A stretch of DNA of 64,000 bases from Curtobacterium sp. MCBD17_032 (GTDB lineage Bacteria > Actinomycetota > Actinomycetes > Actinomycetales > Microbacteriaceae), in assembly GCF_003234855.1 (NCBI RefSeq), contig NZ_QKTO01000012.1, positions 1 to 64,000 of the forward strand. The letters run 5' to 3'. Under the pieces are notes generated by a model. It saw only the letters and a program-made list of their open reading frames with translations, did not search any database and was not told where the DNA came from. A program made the position numbers and the translations under genes. Shown here one piece after another: positions 36,997 through 44,391 of this stretch. Position 1 is the stretch's first letter; each line of letters begins with the position of its first letter.

Positions 36997-37026
36997 TTGC
37001 TATTCGAGCGTTGATGGCTTAGTCAA
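36997..37026 (-). promoter_or_regulatory. possible promoter of the ATPase operon
   Basis: On the minus strand TTGACT (37021-37026), 18 nt and TAGCAA (36997-37002) resemble a sigma-70 promoter. The AGGAGG ribosome site begins very close to the expected start point, so the exact -10 is uncertain. Confidence 0.4.
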
Positions 37027-37124
37027 GGCAGAGATGCCTGGACTGGTGCGGATCGAGGTTGGTGAAGAAGTGCTCGAGGATCGGTTGGGGAAGAAGTTAG
37101 AGCAGTTCCCAGAGCCCCTTCTGT

Positions 37125-37278
37125 GTGTACATGTACACGCACATTCGGCTCGGGTGTACATAGATAGTGCCCTCCGATCCGCATAAACACGGGGATGTAC
37201 AGGTGTACAGGCGGTCTATGTTCACACCATCCACACACGTAAGTGTGGGTGGTGCACATGGTGACGTTCATAACATAG
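37125..37278. repeat. TGTACA repeat cluster and large inverted repeat
   Basis: TGTACA occurs five times in 84 bp (37126, 37132, 37155, 37196, 37204), the first two forming the palindrome GTGTACATGTACAC. Next comes a 12-bp stem with one G-U (37225-37236 with 37243-37254, loop ACGTAA) inside outer arms CTATGTT (37216-37222) and AACATAG (37272-37278). GTTACAT is repeated at 37299 and 37310. This is a candidate replication origin or operator array for the ATPase operon. A minus-strand frame with CxxC-like residues crosses the region but lacks a ribosome site. Confidence 0.7.
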
Positions 37279-37343
37279 CCAATCGTCCGGATGTGGCCGT
37301 TACATACTTGTTACATGAGCAACGGAGAAGACCCAGACCTTGA

Positions 37344-37586
37344 AACAGCACGACAGCGGACACCTCGGCCACAGTGCTGGCGAACGAGATTAGTGGTGTT
37401 GTCCCATCTGTCGGGGCGAACCTCAACATCGGGGTCTCTGACTCTGAGTACGTGGCGCTCAACGCGGGCGACGTGCTCCGCGTGTTCGTGCTCCAGCGCA
37501 ACCGTGCCGGTAACACCGTCAACATCGGATCCGGCGGCCGACCGTTCGACCTGACGTTCTCCGCGGTGTGGGTAGACAACCTGTGA
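37344..37586 (+). pseudogene. C-terminal fragment of a phage tail/C1q-like protein
   Basis: An open frame without a credible start runs from 37344. Its end reads LNAGDVLRVFVLQRNRAGNT and later LTFSAVWVDNL, a pattern seen at the C-terminus of phage fibre or minor tail proteins with a jelly-roll fold. A GTG at 37374 could start it but has no ribosome site. A different frame begins with ATG at 37315 (MSNGEDPDLET), so a frameshift or deletion is likely. It is followed by a strong terminator. Confidence 0.5.
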
Positions 37587-37592
37587 CGAACG

Positions 37593-37624
37593 GAACGCCC
37601 CCACTCCGGAGAGTGGGGGCGTTC
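37593..37624. terminator. terminator after the tail-like fragment
   Basis: Perfect arms GAACGCCCCCACTC (37593-37606) and GAGTGGGGGCGTTC (37611-37624) with loop CGGA. It lies between the plus-strand fragment and the minus-strand small membrane gene and can serve both directions. Confidence 0.85.
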
Positions 37625-37629
37625 TATCG

Positions 37630-37749
37630 CTAGTCGAGGATGACCACCACCAAATCGATGACTGAGGCGCAGAGGTGCATCGCCACGGTCACCGCGCCGA
37701 CGATGATCGGCCAGCGGGGTGTGGTTGAGGTAGTAACGTGTCGATCCAA
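37630..37749 (-). CDS. 39-residue single-TM protein
   Basis: A TTG at 37749 with AGGAGG (37754-37759) just upstream opens a 39-residue frame beginning MDRHVTTSTTPRWPIIVGAV, with one clear TM helix from about residue 14 to 38. The stop TAG is followed by the shared hairpin. Small phage membrane proteins of this kind often act as holins, spanins or exclusion factors; nothing here tells which. Confidence 0.55.
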   Translation of the reverse strand: MDRHVTTSTTPRWPIIVGAVTVAMHLCASVIDLVVVILD

Positions 37750-38235
37750 GCGACCTCCTAGAGGTTGCTGTCCCGGGTCCGGTTGATGCTGTAGGAGGCT
37801 GAGCCGGTCCCTGTGTGAGAGCCGTACCGGTTGGTGCGGCTCTCTTACGTTAAGCGGGACGGTGACCGATCCGTGACCTGGCGTCGGAGCTCAGGTCAAG
37901 GTTCGCGGGCTCCTGATCCCACACACCGTTTTCGGAATCAGACGGTTGGGGTAGTACGTAGTACCCAGTGGGCACATGGAGCAGGCAGGTGTAGCCGATC
38001 CCATGCCACAGCCCGTGTCTAAATCTTGGTCCGCACGCAGCTTGCGTCCCGGGCGTGTCTCTCGCTCCACCCTGGCCACCGATGAGTGGCAGTACCGACC
38101 TAGGTGACCTTCTACACTGACGACGTGGGGTCGGCCGGGTAACTCAAGCCTCATCACGTTTGGGGAGTCGGCCGACTTGCCCGGCGCGGAGGAACGCCCC
38201 CGACTCATCGAGCGGGGGCGTCCTCTTGTTCAGCG
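37750..38235. other. mostly non-coding stretch of the element
   Basis: It holds a plus-strand terminator at 37818-37845 (GAGAGCCGTACC and GGTGCGGCTCTC, loop GGTT), a direct repeat GTAGTACGTAGTAC at 37951-37964, and a terminator at 38189-38225 (ACGCCCCCG and CGGGGGCGT, then TTGTT). A 34-codon plus-strand frame at 38003-38107 (begins MPQPVSKSWSARSLRPG, basic) has no clear ribosome site and is not called. TACACT at 38116-38121 is a possible -10. Confidence 0.5.
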
Positions 38236-38445
38236 CTACAGCTGGATGCCGTACCGCATTGCGATGTAGGCCCCGATAGTGAACTTCATCAGATCGATGA
38301 GCTTCGAGAGGTCGGGAGAGACGGAGATGACCGAACGAGACGGTTTCATCACTTCGTTGACGACACGCCGTCCACGGGTCCAGAAGTTGCCCGTAACAGG
38401 CAGTTCAGGCCTAGACTGTGTGTCATGAGGGCCGGGAGTTGACAC
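38236..38445 (-). CDS. 69-residue hypothetical protein of the element
   Basis: A GTG at 38445 with AGAGAGGA 7 nt upstream opens MSTPGPHDTQSRPELPVTGN. The C-terminal half contains SPDLSKLIDLMKFTIGAYIA, an amphipathic to hydrophobic helix that could be membrane-associated. The family is not recognised. Longer frames upstream exist but run through low-quality arginine/serine-rich sequence and are not supported. Confidence 0.5.
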   Translation of the reverse strand: MSTPGPHDTQSRPELPVTGNFWTRGRRVVNEVMKPSRSVISVSPDLSKLIDLMKFTIGAYIAMRYGIQL

Positions 38446-39010
38446 TTTCGCGTCCTCTCTGGTAAGAGAGCATCGGCCGGGGAGCCTCCTACAGCTTGAA
38501 CCCGAACCGAAGCCTTGCGACGACCCCCTCCGGAAGCCCCGGCTGGGGGTTTGTTGCTTTGCGCGGTCGAAGCTGTGTTCGGCCACGTCTCGATACTACT
38601 TCCAGCGATGCTCGATGGCCGAGCCGACCACTAGAGGAAGTGTTACACCCCTGTAGTTCTCCACAACGCCCTCCACAGACTGTGAGTGGGCGAGTGGCCC
38701 GCCATTGCGCCGTTCTCAGGCCTTCCACCGACACTTCCCACACCCCGTTGAGGGGCCCTGTCCACGGGTGTGGAATCTTGCGAACGCACCTCTCCATCGG
38801 CGTGTCTGAGAGCGCGCCGGGGACAGATCTTCGCATCGGGCCGGACCTGGGGTTTGTGTGTTTGAGAACCGGGGCTAGACCAAGTTTGGTCGTGTCTACC
38901 GGGCGGGATGTGCTAGCTCGGTCCTACCGGTCCGTATAGTCGTCCCGTTGACGCTCGCTCACTTGACATCCCTCTAGTCCAGAGTTTGCGCCGCAGCTAC
39001 CGTGGGGACG
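38446..39010. other. right end of the element and nnrD leader
   Basis: No convincing gene. Seen: a weak hairpin ACCCCC...GGGGGT near 38523-38550 followed by TTTGTTGCTTT, a palindrome GACCAA-GT-TTGGTC near 38879-38892, and the GC change near 38985 that marks return to host sequence. TACCGT (38998-39003) is the leaderless -10 of nnrD. The right attachment site should lie between about 38930 and 38995. Confidence 0.5.
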
Positions 39011-39859
39011 ATGAACGACTTCGTGACCGTCCGTCCCGCCGACGCCGCCGCCTGGATCACCGTCCCGACCGGCGACACCTCGAAGTACCGGCGCGGGGTG
39101 CTCGGCGTCGCGACGGGGTCGGCCGCGTACCCGGGCGCCGCCGTGATGGGGGTCGACGCCGCGGTGCACACCGGGCTCGGCATGGTCCGGTACGTCGGAC
39201 CCGACCGCGCCACCGACTTCGTGCTCGCCCGCCGGCCGGAGGTCGTCGCCGGTGTCGGTCGGGTGCAGGCGTGGCTCGTCGGGTCGGGCATCTCCGCGTC
39301 CTCGCTCGACGAGCTCGACGCGACGACCCGCGACGGGTTCGCCCACGCGTCCGACGACGGCGTGCCGGTCGTCGTCGACGCCGGGGCGATCCCGCTCGTC
39401 GACCTCGGGCCGCTCGCGGTGCTCACCCCGCACGCCGGGGAGGCCGCGTCCCTGCTCGGCGTCGCCCGCGACGAGGTCGAGCGGGACCCGCGGGGATCGT
39501 CACTGCGGGCGGCGGAGCGGACCGGGAGCGTCGTGCTGCTCAAGGGCGCGGACACGCACGTCGTCACACCCGACGGCGGGGTCCGGCTCGTCGCGTCCTC
39601 GGCGACGCCGTGGCTCGCGGCCGCCGGTGCGGGGGACGTCCTCGGCGGGGTGCTCGGCGCGCTGATCGCCGCGCGGGCCGGCACGAGCGAGGTCGGGCCG
39701 GAGGAGCTCGCGCACCTCGCGGCAGCCGCCGCGGTCGTGCACGGGGTCGCGGCCCGGCGGGCGTCGCGGGGCGGGCCGTTCCCGATGACGGGTCTCGTCG
39801 AGCAGCTGCCGGGTGTGGTGCGGGACCTCGCGGTGCGGGGGGACGCCGAGAGCGACTGA
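39011..39859 (+). CDS. nnrD: ADP-dependent NAD(P)H-hydrate dehydratase
   Basis: This enzyme repairs hydrated NADH/NADPH in an ADP- or ATP-dependent reaction. It has 282 residues, corresponding to the C-terminal (carbohydrate-kinase-like) half of YjeF/Nnr; the epimerase half is not attached. Seen: LGVATGSAAYPGAAVMGVDA, VDAGAIPLVDLGPLAVLTPH, AGEAASLLG and the nucleotide loop LAAAGAGDVLGGVLGAL. The ATG at 39011 is 7 nt after TACCGT and appears leaderless. The mobile element is inserted directly upstream of this promoter and has kept it intact. Confidence 0.92.
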   Translation: MNDFVTVRPADAAAWITVPTGDTSKYRRGVLGVATGSAAYPGAAVMGVDAAVHTGLGMVRYVGPDRATDFVLARRPEVVAGVGRVQAWLVGSGISASSLDELDATTRDGFAHASDDGVPVVVDAGAIPLVDLGPLAVLTPHAGEAASLLGVARDEVERDPRGSSLRAAERTGSVVLLKGADTHVVTPDGGVRLVASSATPWLAAAGAGDVLGGVLGALIAARAGTSEVGPEELAHLAAAAAVVHGVAARRASRGGPFPMTGLVEQLPGVVRDLAVRGDAESD

Positions 39860-39936
39860 CGGACCGACGGGAGGAGCAGACCGGACCGGTGCGGCGCCTC
39901 CGTCCGGCAGGTGGTCGCGACGCGGGCCGGCGGACC

Positions 39937-39966
39937 GTCGGTGCGTCGGTGCGTCGGTGCGTCGGT
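39937..39966. repeat. 8-bp tandem repeat GTCGGTGC
   Basis: Three full copies of GTCGGTGC (39937-39960) and a partial copy run up to the stop codon of the YceI-like gene. Slippage here could move the distance to any downstream hairpin but would not alter coding sequence. Confidence 0.8.
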
Positions 39967-40691
39967 CAGTAGGCAGGCGTCGCGTGCACGAGGAACTCGA
40001 TCGACCCCGCGTCGTCGACCTTGACGAAGCCGAGGTCCGGGGCCTGCACCGAGTGGTCGGAGAACGTGATCGGCACCGTGCCGGAGACGTCGACACCGTC
40101 CCCGCTGAGACCGACCTGCAGCGTCGCGGTGACCGGCTTCGTGACGCCGTGCAGGTCGAGCGTGCCGGTGGCCTGCACCTCGGTGGTGGCGTCGCCCGAG
40201 GGGACCGCGTCCTCCACCGGCTCGGTGAGCGTGAAGGTGGCGGTCGGGAACGCCTGGGTGTCGAGGGCCGAGTCGCGGAAGTACGAGTCGCGCTGCTCCG
40301 AGTCGGTGGTGATGTCGCCGACCTGGACCGTGATCGTGGCTGCGCTGATCGTCGTCCCCTCGACGGTGGCCGAGCCGGTGACGCTCGACGTGCGGCCCGT
40401 GACGGTGACGTCCGAACCGTTGAGGACCTCGTGCACGCGATAGCCCGCCTCGGACCCGTCGCCGATCGTCCACTCGCCGGACAGGTCCTGCGTCTCGAGC
40501 GTGGACGGGGCACGGGTGGCGGCGACGGTGGGGGTGGCCGAGGCCTTCGCGTTCTCGGTCGTCGTGTACGCCCGGGTGCCGACGACGACGGCGACGACCG
40601 CGACGACCACGACGACGACGGCGATGACGAGCCACGTCAGGAGACGGCGGCGCGGGCGGCGGGGCGAGGGACGGTCCGGTGCTGAGGTCAC
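39966..40691 (-). CDS. membrane-anchored YceI-like lipid-binding protein
   Basis: The protein has 241 residues. A basic N-terminus (PRRPRRRLL) precedes a TM anchor (about 18-40), then a short Thr/Ala linker and a YceI lipocalin-like barrel (about 65-241) with SGEWTIGDGSEAGYRVHEVL, QRDSYFRDSALDTQAFPTAT and LDLHGVTKPV. YceI proteins bind polyisoprenoids or other amphiphiles. The barrel is expected outside the membrane. The start is taken as GTG 40691, 6 nt after CACCGT on the minus strand; no Shine-Dalgarno is present. Confidence 0.88.
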   Translation of the reverse strand: MTSAPDRPSPRRPRRRLLTWLVIAVVVVVVAVVAVVVGTRAYTTTENAKASATPTVAATRAPSTLETQDLSGEWTIGDGSEAGYRVHEVLNGSDVTVTGRTSSVTGSATVEGTTISAATITVQVGDITTDSEQRDSYFRDSALDTQAFPTATFTLTEPVEDAVPSGDATTEVQATGTLDLHGVTKPVTATLQVGLSGDGVDVSGTVPITFSDHSVQAPDLGFVKVDDAGSIEFLVHATPAY

Positions 40692-40787
40692 AGGAGGACG
40701 GTGACACGTCACTCTCGGGATCGGCTGTGGATCGTGCGGGCTGTGGGCCGCGGCGGCCGGTCCGGCCCGACTCGGTACGCTCGTCCG

Positions 40788-42053
40788 GTGCGCAGGAACC
40801 CGTGGCCGGAGATCGTCGCGTTCGTGGTCGCCTTCGCCGCGGTGCACGCACTGCTCTGGGCCCTGACCCTCGTCGTCCCGAACCAACCGCTCGGCGACGT
40901 CACGATCACGTACCGCCGGTGGATCGAGACCGGGCACGCGTCGCACTTCTGGGTGGGGATCGACTCCGCCTGGGTGTACCCGGTCCTGGCGATCGTGCCG
41001 ATGGCCGCCGCGTCGGTCGGTGGGACCGCTGGGATCGGCACCGGGTGGCTCCTGCTCATGGTGCTCCTGCACGTGATCGTGTGCGCCGTGCTCTGGCGGT
41101 ACCGGGCGTTCGGCGTGCGGGTCGTCTGGTGGTGGCTGGCGTTCCTGCTCGCGCTCGGGCCGATCGGCCTCGGACGCATCGACACCGTCGCCACGGCCGT
41201 CGCGCTCGTCGGCGTCGCGTCCGTCGCCGCCCGACCGGGCATCGCCGCCGCGGTGTTCACCGTCGCCGCGTGGGTCAAGGTCTGGCCCGCGGCGCTCGTC
41301 GGCGTCCTGGTCGTCCTCCGGCGCGGGCGTCGGGTCGAGGTGGTCGCGGGAGCGCTCACCGTGACCGCGCTCGTGGTCCTCGTCGACGTGCTGTTCGGCG
41401 GCGCCGCACACCTGTTCTCGTTCATCGGCGAACAGACCGGCCGCGGCCTGCAGATCGAGGCACCGCTCGCGACGCCGTACCTCTGGGCGGCAGCCGCTCG
41501 GGTGCCGGGCGCCGCCGTGTTCTACGACCAGGAGATCCTGACCTTCGAGGTGTCCGGCGCCGGGACGGAGGTCGTCGCAGCACTCTCGACCCCGCTCATG
41601 GCGGTCGTCCTCGCGGTCGGCGTCGTGCTCGCGCTGCTCGCCGTCCGCACCGGCGCGCAGCGGGCACAGGTGGCGCCGGTCCTCGCGCTGCTGTTCGTGG
41701 CGGCACTCATCGCGACGAACAAGGTCGGGTCCCCGCAGTACATCGGCTGGTTCGCCGTACCGGTGGTCTGGGGGCTCGTCGCCGGACGGGGCAGCGCGTG
41801 GCGGTTCCTCCCGGTCGCCGGGGCGATGCTGCCGATGGCGTTCCTCACGCAGCTCGTCTACCCGGCCTACTACGACCAGGTGCTCGGCGTGCAGCCGTGG
41901 ATCCTCGTCGTGCTGTCGCTGCGGAACCTGCTCGAGGTCGCGGTGCTCGTCTGGGCGGTCGTCGTCCTGGTCCGGATGTGGCGGGACGGGATCGAGCCAC
42001 GGGCATCCCGTCCGGCCGCCGGCGCCGCGCGAGTGGAGCCCCTCGCGCCGTGA
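40788..42053 (+). CDS. GT87-family polyprenyl-phosphate-dependent glycosyltransferase
   Basis: This is an integral membrane protein of 421 residues with about ten TM helices, in the GT-C/GT87 (DUF2029) group that uses polyprenyl-phosphate mannose to build cell-envelope glycans. Seen: NQPLGDVTITYRRWIETGHA in the first loop, AAWVKVWPAALV and NKVGSPQYIGWFAVP. The GTG at 40788 lies 6 nt after TACGCT (40776-40781), so it is probably leaderless; a longer frame upstream lacks support. The acceptor is unknown. Confidence 0.85.
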   Translation: MRRNPWPEIVAFVVAFAAVHALLWALTLVVPNQPLGDVTITYRRWIETGHASHFWVGIDSAWVYPVLAIVPMAAASVGGTAGIGTGWLLLMVLLHVIVCAVLWRYRAFGVRVVWWWLAFLLALGPIGLGRIDTVATAVALVGVASVAARPGIAAAVFTVAAWVKVWPAALVGVLVVLRRGRRVEVVAGALTVTALVVLVDVLFGGAAHLFSFIGEQTGRGLQIEAPLATPYLWAAAARVPGAAVFYDQEILTFEVSGAGTEVVAALSTPLMAVVLAVGVVLALLAVRTGAQRAQVAPVLALLFVAALIATNKVGSPQYIGWFAVPVVWGLVAGRGSAWRFLPVAGAMLPMAFLTQLVYPAYYDQVLGVQPWILVVLSLRNLLEVAVLVWAVVVLVRMWRDGIEPRASRPAAGAARVEPLAP

Positions 42054-42077
42054 CGCGCGGCGGGGCAGGATGGGCGC

Positions 42078-42386
42078 ATGATCGTCGCCTTCTCCATCGC
42101 CCCGTCGGGCGGCCCCGCCGCGACCGAGGACGGTTCCGTGCACGACGCGGTCGCCGCGGCCGTCCGGGTCGTCCGCGCGTCCGGACTGCCGAACCGCACC
42201 TCGTCGATGTTCACCGAGCTCGAGGGGGAGTGGGACGAGGTGTTCGACGTCGTCAAGCGGGCGGCCGAGGCCGTCGCGCCGTTCGGCACCCGCGTCTCGC
42301 TCGTGCTCAAGGCGGACATCCGGCCGGGGCGCACGGGGGAGATCGACGGGAAGCTCGAGCGGCTCGAGGCGGCGCTCGGCGACTGA
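42078..42386 (+). CDS. thiamine-binding/YqgV (MTH1187) family protein
   Basis: The small cytosolic protein has 102 residues with a ferredoxin-like fold. Seen: MIVAFSIAPSG, VRASGLPNRTSSMFTELEGE and VKRAAEAVAPFGTRVSLVLK. Members of this family bind thiamine (hydroxymethylpyrimidine moiety) and form tetramers. The ATG is 6 nt after CAGGAT (42066-42071), a leaderless arrangement. The gene stands alone here. Confidence 0.88.
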   Translation: MIVAFSIAPSGGPAATEDGSVHDAVAAAVRVVRASGLPNRTSSMFTELEGEWDEVFDVVKRAAEAVAPFGTRVSLVLKADIRPGRTGEIDGKLERLEAALGD

Positions 42387-42502
42387 GCACGGGTCCGCTG
42401 CGCGACACGCCGCCGACCTCGCTGCGATGTCGGCGGTCGGGTGTGTGCTGTCCTCATCAGCCGGTGCACGAGCGCCGGCACCGCGACGGAAGGAGCCCGC
42501 TC

Positions 42503-42679
42503 ATGATGCACGACGGTTGGTGCCCGGACTGTGACCTCCGCTCGGTCGTGATCGACGTCGACGACCAGGGCGACCACGCCTGGGCGAGCTGCACCGAGTG
42601 CGGTGCCGGCTGGGTGCACCGCGACGACCTGCCGGAGGCGCGCGCTGCCTCCCGCGTGCCGGAGCGCCGCGCAGCCTGA
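42503..42679 (+). CDS. 58-residue zinc-ribbon protein
   Basis: The protein begins MMHDGWCPDCDLRSVVIDVD, and later has ASCTECGAGWVHRDDLPEA. The CPDC and CTEC pairs, 25 residues apart, form a zinc ribbon. AAGGAG lies upstream of two in-frame ATGs (42503 and 42506). Such proteins bind nucleic acid or protein partners; no role is known for this one. Confidence 0.8.
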   Translation: MMHDGWCPDCDLRSVVIDVDDQGDHAWASCTECGAGWVHRDDLPEARAASRVPERRAA

Positions 42680-42704
42680 GCCATCTCCTCCGCGGCCCTG
42701 TCGA

Positions 42705-42731
42705 TCGGGAATCCCGGTCGACCGGGCCGCG
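42705..42731 (+). promoter_or_regulatory. possible sigma-R-type promoter upstream of the MFS gene
   Basis: GGGAAT (42705-42710), 18 nt and GTT (42729-42731) fit the same pattern as the sigR promoter. It would give a leader of about 150 nt to the MFS gene at 42886. GGGAAT here is also part of an imperfect palindrome, so a chance match is possible. Confidence 0.35.
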
Positions 42732-42885
42732 TTCTGCTGTCTCGTCGTCCTCCGTGGTGCGCGCGGGTCGAATCGATCCGACCGGCGTCTTCCGCGGACG
42801 AGTTGGAGCGGTCTACACTGATCCAGCCGCGACTCCGGTCGTCCACGCCACCGATCCCACCGTGCCCGGCACGAGAACAGGTCCC

Positions 42886-44154
42886 ATGTCGCAGCTCACA
42901 CCGGCCCGTCGAACGCTCGCCATCCTCGCCCTCGCGCTGGGTGGCTTCGCCATCGGGACGACCGAGTTCGTCGCGATGGGCCTGTTGCCGAACATCGCCG
43001 AGGCGCTCCTGCCCGGGCAGTACGCGGCCGACCCCGAGGGTGGTGTCGCGCACGTAGGGTGGCTCGTCAGCGCGTACGCCCTCGGCGTGGTCGTCGGGGC
43101 CCCGACGATCGCCGCGATGTCGGCCAGGTTCCCCCGCAAGGGGCTGCTCATGGTGCTGCTGATCGGGTTCGCGGTCGCGACGGTCGCCAGCGCGGTCCTG
43201 CCGTCGTTCGGGCTCGTCGTCGTCGCACGCTTCGTCGCCGGGCTCCCGCACGGTGCCTACTTCGGCATCGCCTCGATCGTCGCCGGCGACATCATGGGCC
43301 CGGGCAAGCGCGGCAAGGGCATCGCGCTCGTGCTCCTCGGTCTCTCCGTCGCGAACGTCGTCGGTGTTCCCGCGGTCACGTGGATCGGGCAGGTCGCCAG
43401 CTGGCGGGTCGCCTACGGCGTCGTCGCCGCCCTGTTCGCCCTGACCTTCCTCGCGGTCTCCGCGTTCGTGCCCCGCAGCGCGCGGGACGTCCACGCCACC
43501 ATCGGCCGCGAGCTCCGCGTCTTCCGCCTGCCGCAGGCCTGGATCGTGATGAGCCTCGGCGCGGTCGGGTTCGGCGGGTTCTTCGCGGTGTACTCGTACA
43601 TCTCGCCGCTCGTGCAGAACGTGACCGGGCTGTCGGAGTCCGCCGTGCCCCTGGTGCTCGTCGTCGTCGGGCTCGGCATGGTCGTCGGTGGACTGCTCGG
43701 CGGCTTCCTCGCCGACCACAGCGTGAAGGCCACCACCTTCGTCGGCCTCTTCGCCCTGATCGGTGCGCTGCTCGTGACGGTGCTCACCGCGCAGTGGGTC
43801 GTCGGGCTCTTCGTCGGCGCGTTCCTGCTCGGAGCGACCTCGTCCGCGATCCCGCCGGCGGTGCAGTCCCGCTTGATGGACATCGCCGGTGACGCCCGGA
43901 CCATCGCGGCAGCGCTCAACCACTCGGCGTTCAACCTCGGCAACTCGCTCGGCGCGGCCCTCGGTGGCGCGGTCATCGCGGCCGGCTTCGGGTTCCTCGC
44001 GCCGGGGTGGCTCGGCATCGGCCTGGCGCTGCTCGGCGTCGTCGTCGCGGTGATCAGCTACGCGGTCGAGGACCGCTCGAAGCGTCGCGCAGCGGCGCTC
44101 CGGACCGCGGGGGCGAGCACCGGACCGATCCGCGAGGTCGTGTCCTCGCACTGA
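42886..44154 (+). CDS. MFS transporter (AraJ/YdhP-type efflux)
   Basis: The transporter has 422 residues and 12 TM segments. Seen: the N-terminal LGGFAIGTTEFVAMGLLPNI, typical of the drug:H+ antiporter-1 group (AraJ/PbuE/YdhP), motif A-like AAMSARFPRKGLLMVL after TM2, and GGLLGGFLADHSVKATTFVG in the second half. It probably exports a drug or metabolite. The ATG at 42886 is chosen on family alignment; no strong Shine-Dalgarno is seen. TACACT at 42814-42819 is another possible -10. Confidence 0.88.
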   Translation: MSQLTPARRTLAILALALGGFAIGTTEFVAMGLLPNIAEALLPGQYAADPEGGVAHVGWLVSAYALGVVVGAPTIAAMSARFPRKGLLMVLLIGFAVATVASAVLPSFGLVVVARFVAGLPHGAYFGIASIVAGDIMGPGKRGKGIALVLLGLSVANVVGVPAVTWIGQVASWRVAYGVVAALFALTFLAVSAFVPRSARDVHATIGRELRVFRLPQAWIVMSLGAVGFGGFFAVYSYISPLVQNVTGLSESAVPLVLVVVGLGMVVGGLLGGFLADHSVKATTFVGLFALIGALLVTVLTAQWVVGLFVGAFLLGATSSAIPPAVQSRLMDIAGDARTIAAALNHSAFNLGNSLGAALGGAVIAAGFGFLAPGWLGIGLALLGVVVAVISYAVEDRSKRRAAALRTAGASTGPIREVVSSH

Positions 44155-44391
44155 CCTCGTCCGGAGTCCCGCACCGTCGGACACGGTCAGCGGGCCGGAC
44201 GGTCGCCGCACCTCCTGGCCGGACGTCCGTCGGGCGTGACGGAGCGGACCTCCGGTGGCGCGCTTCCCGGCTGCAGTGTGCCGTCGACACGCGCGGCGGG
44301 CCTCACCGCGGTCCCACGACGTGCCGCGCGCGCACCCGGCGGGGCGGGACCGGGCCGGGCGGGACGGGGGCCCGGCGACCCGGGCGCGGGA
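44155..44391. other. convergent non-coding gap after the MFS gene
   Basis: The 237-bp gap lies between convergent genes. It has no credible gene and is very GC-rich, with runs of GGGCGGGAC-like sequence and a short stem GGGGCCCGG/CCGGGC near 44367-44386 that may terminate the response-regulator transcript. Confidence 0.4.

Larger units (their letters stand above)
33391..38990. mobile_element. integrated mobile element with serine integrase
   Basis: The element is a block of clearly lower GC and different codon use. It lies between the leaderless promoters of the divergent host genes HAD (start 33375) and nnrD (start 39011). It contains a large serine integrase, an Lsr2-N-terminal-like protein, an AAA ATPase operon, TGTACA repeats, several strong terminators and a tail-protein-like fragment. 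No structural or packaging genes are visible. The exact ends are not certain: CATC and CTCT words occur near both edges (33397-33406 and 38967-38975) and may mark the crossover site. Confidence 0.85.

Noticed and set aside
37023-37271. Minus-strand 82-codon frame with several cysteines (begins MNVTMCTTHTYVCGWCEH)
   Set aside because: The Cys spacing is suggestive of a zinc-binding phage protein, but there is no ribosome site, TATGTT directly abuts the ATG, and the frame lies across the repeat and hairpin cluster. It is kept as a possibility only.
38003-38107. 34-codon plus-strand frame in the element
   Set aside because: Basic peptide with a weak upstream AGG-rich stretch, but no clear ribosome site or promoter.
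38116-38430. Two five-codon leaderless-looking frames after TACACT and TAGACT boxes
   Set aside because: Too short to support as genes; the boxes may belong to other promoters or be chance.
38489-38939. Overlapping open frames on both strands near the right end of the element
   Set aside because: Low-complexity Arg/Ser/Pro composition, no ribosome site and no recognisable domain.
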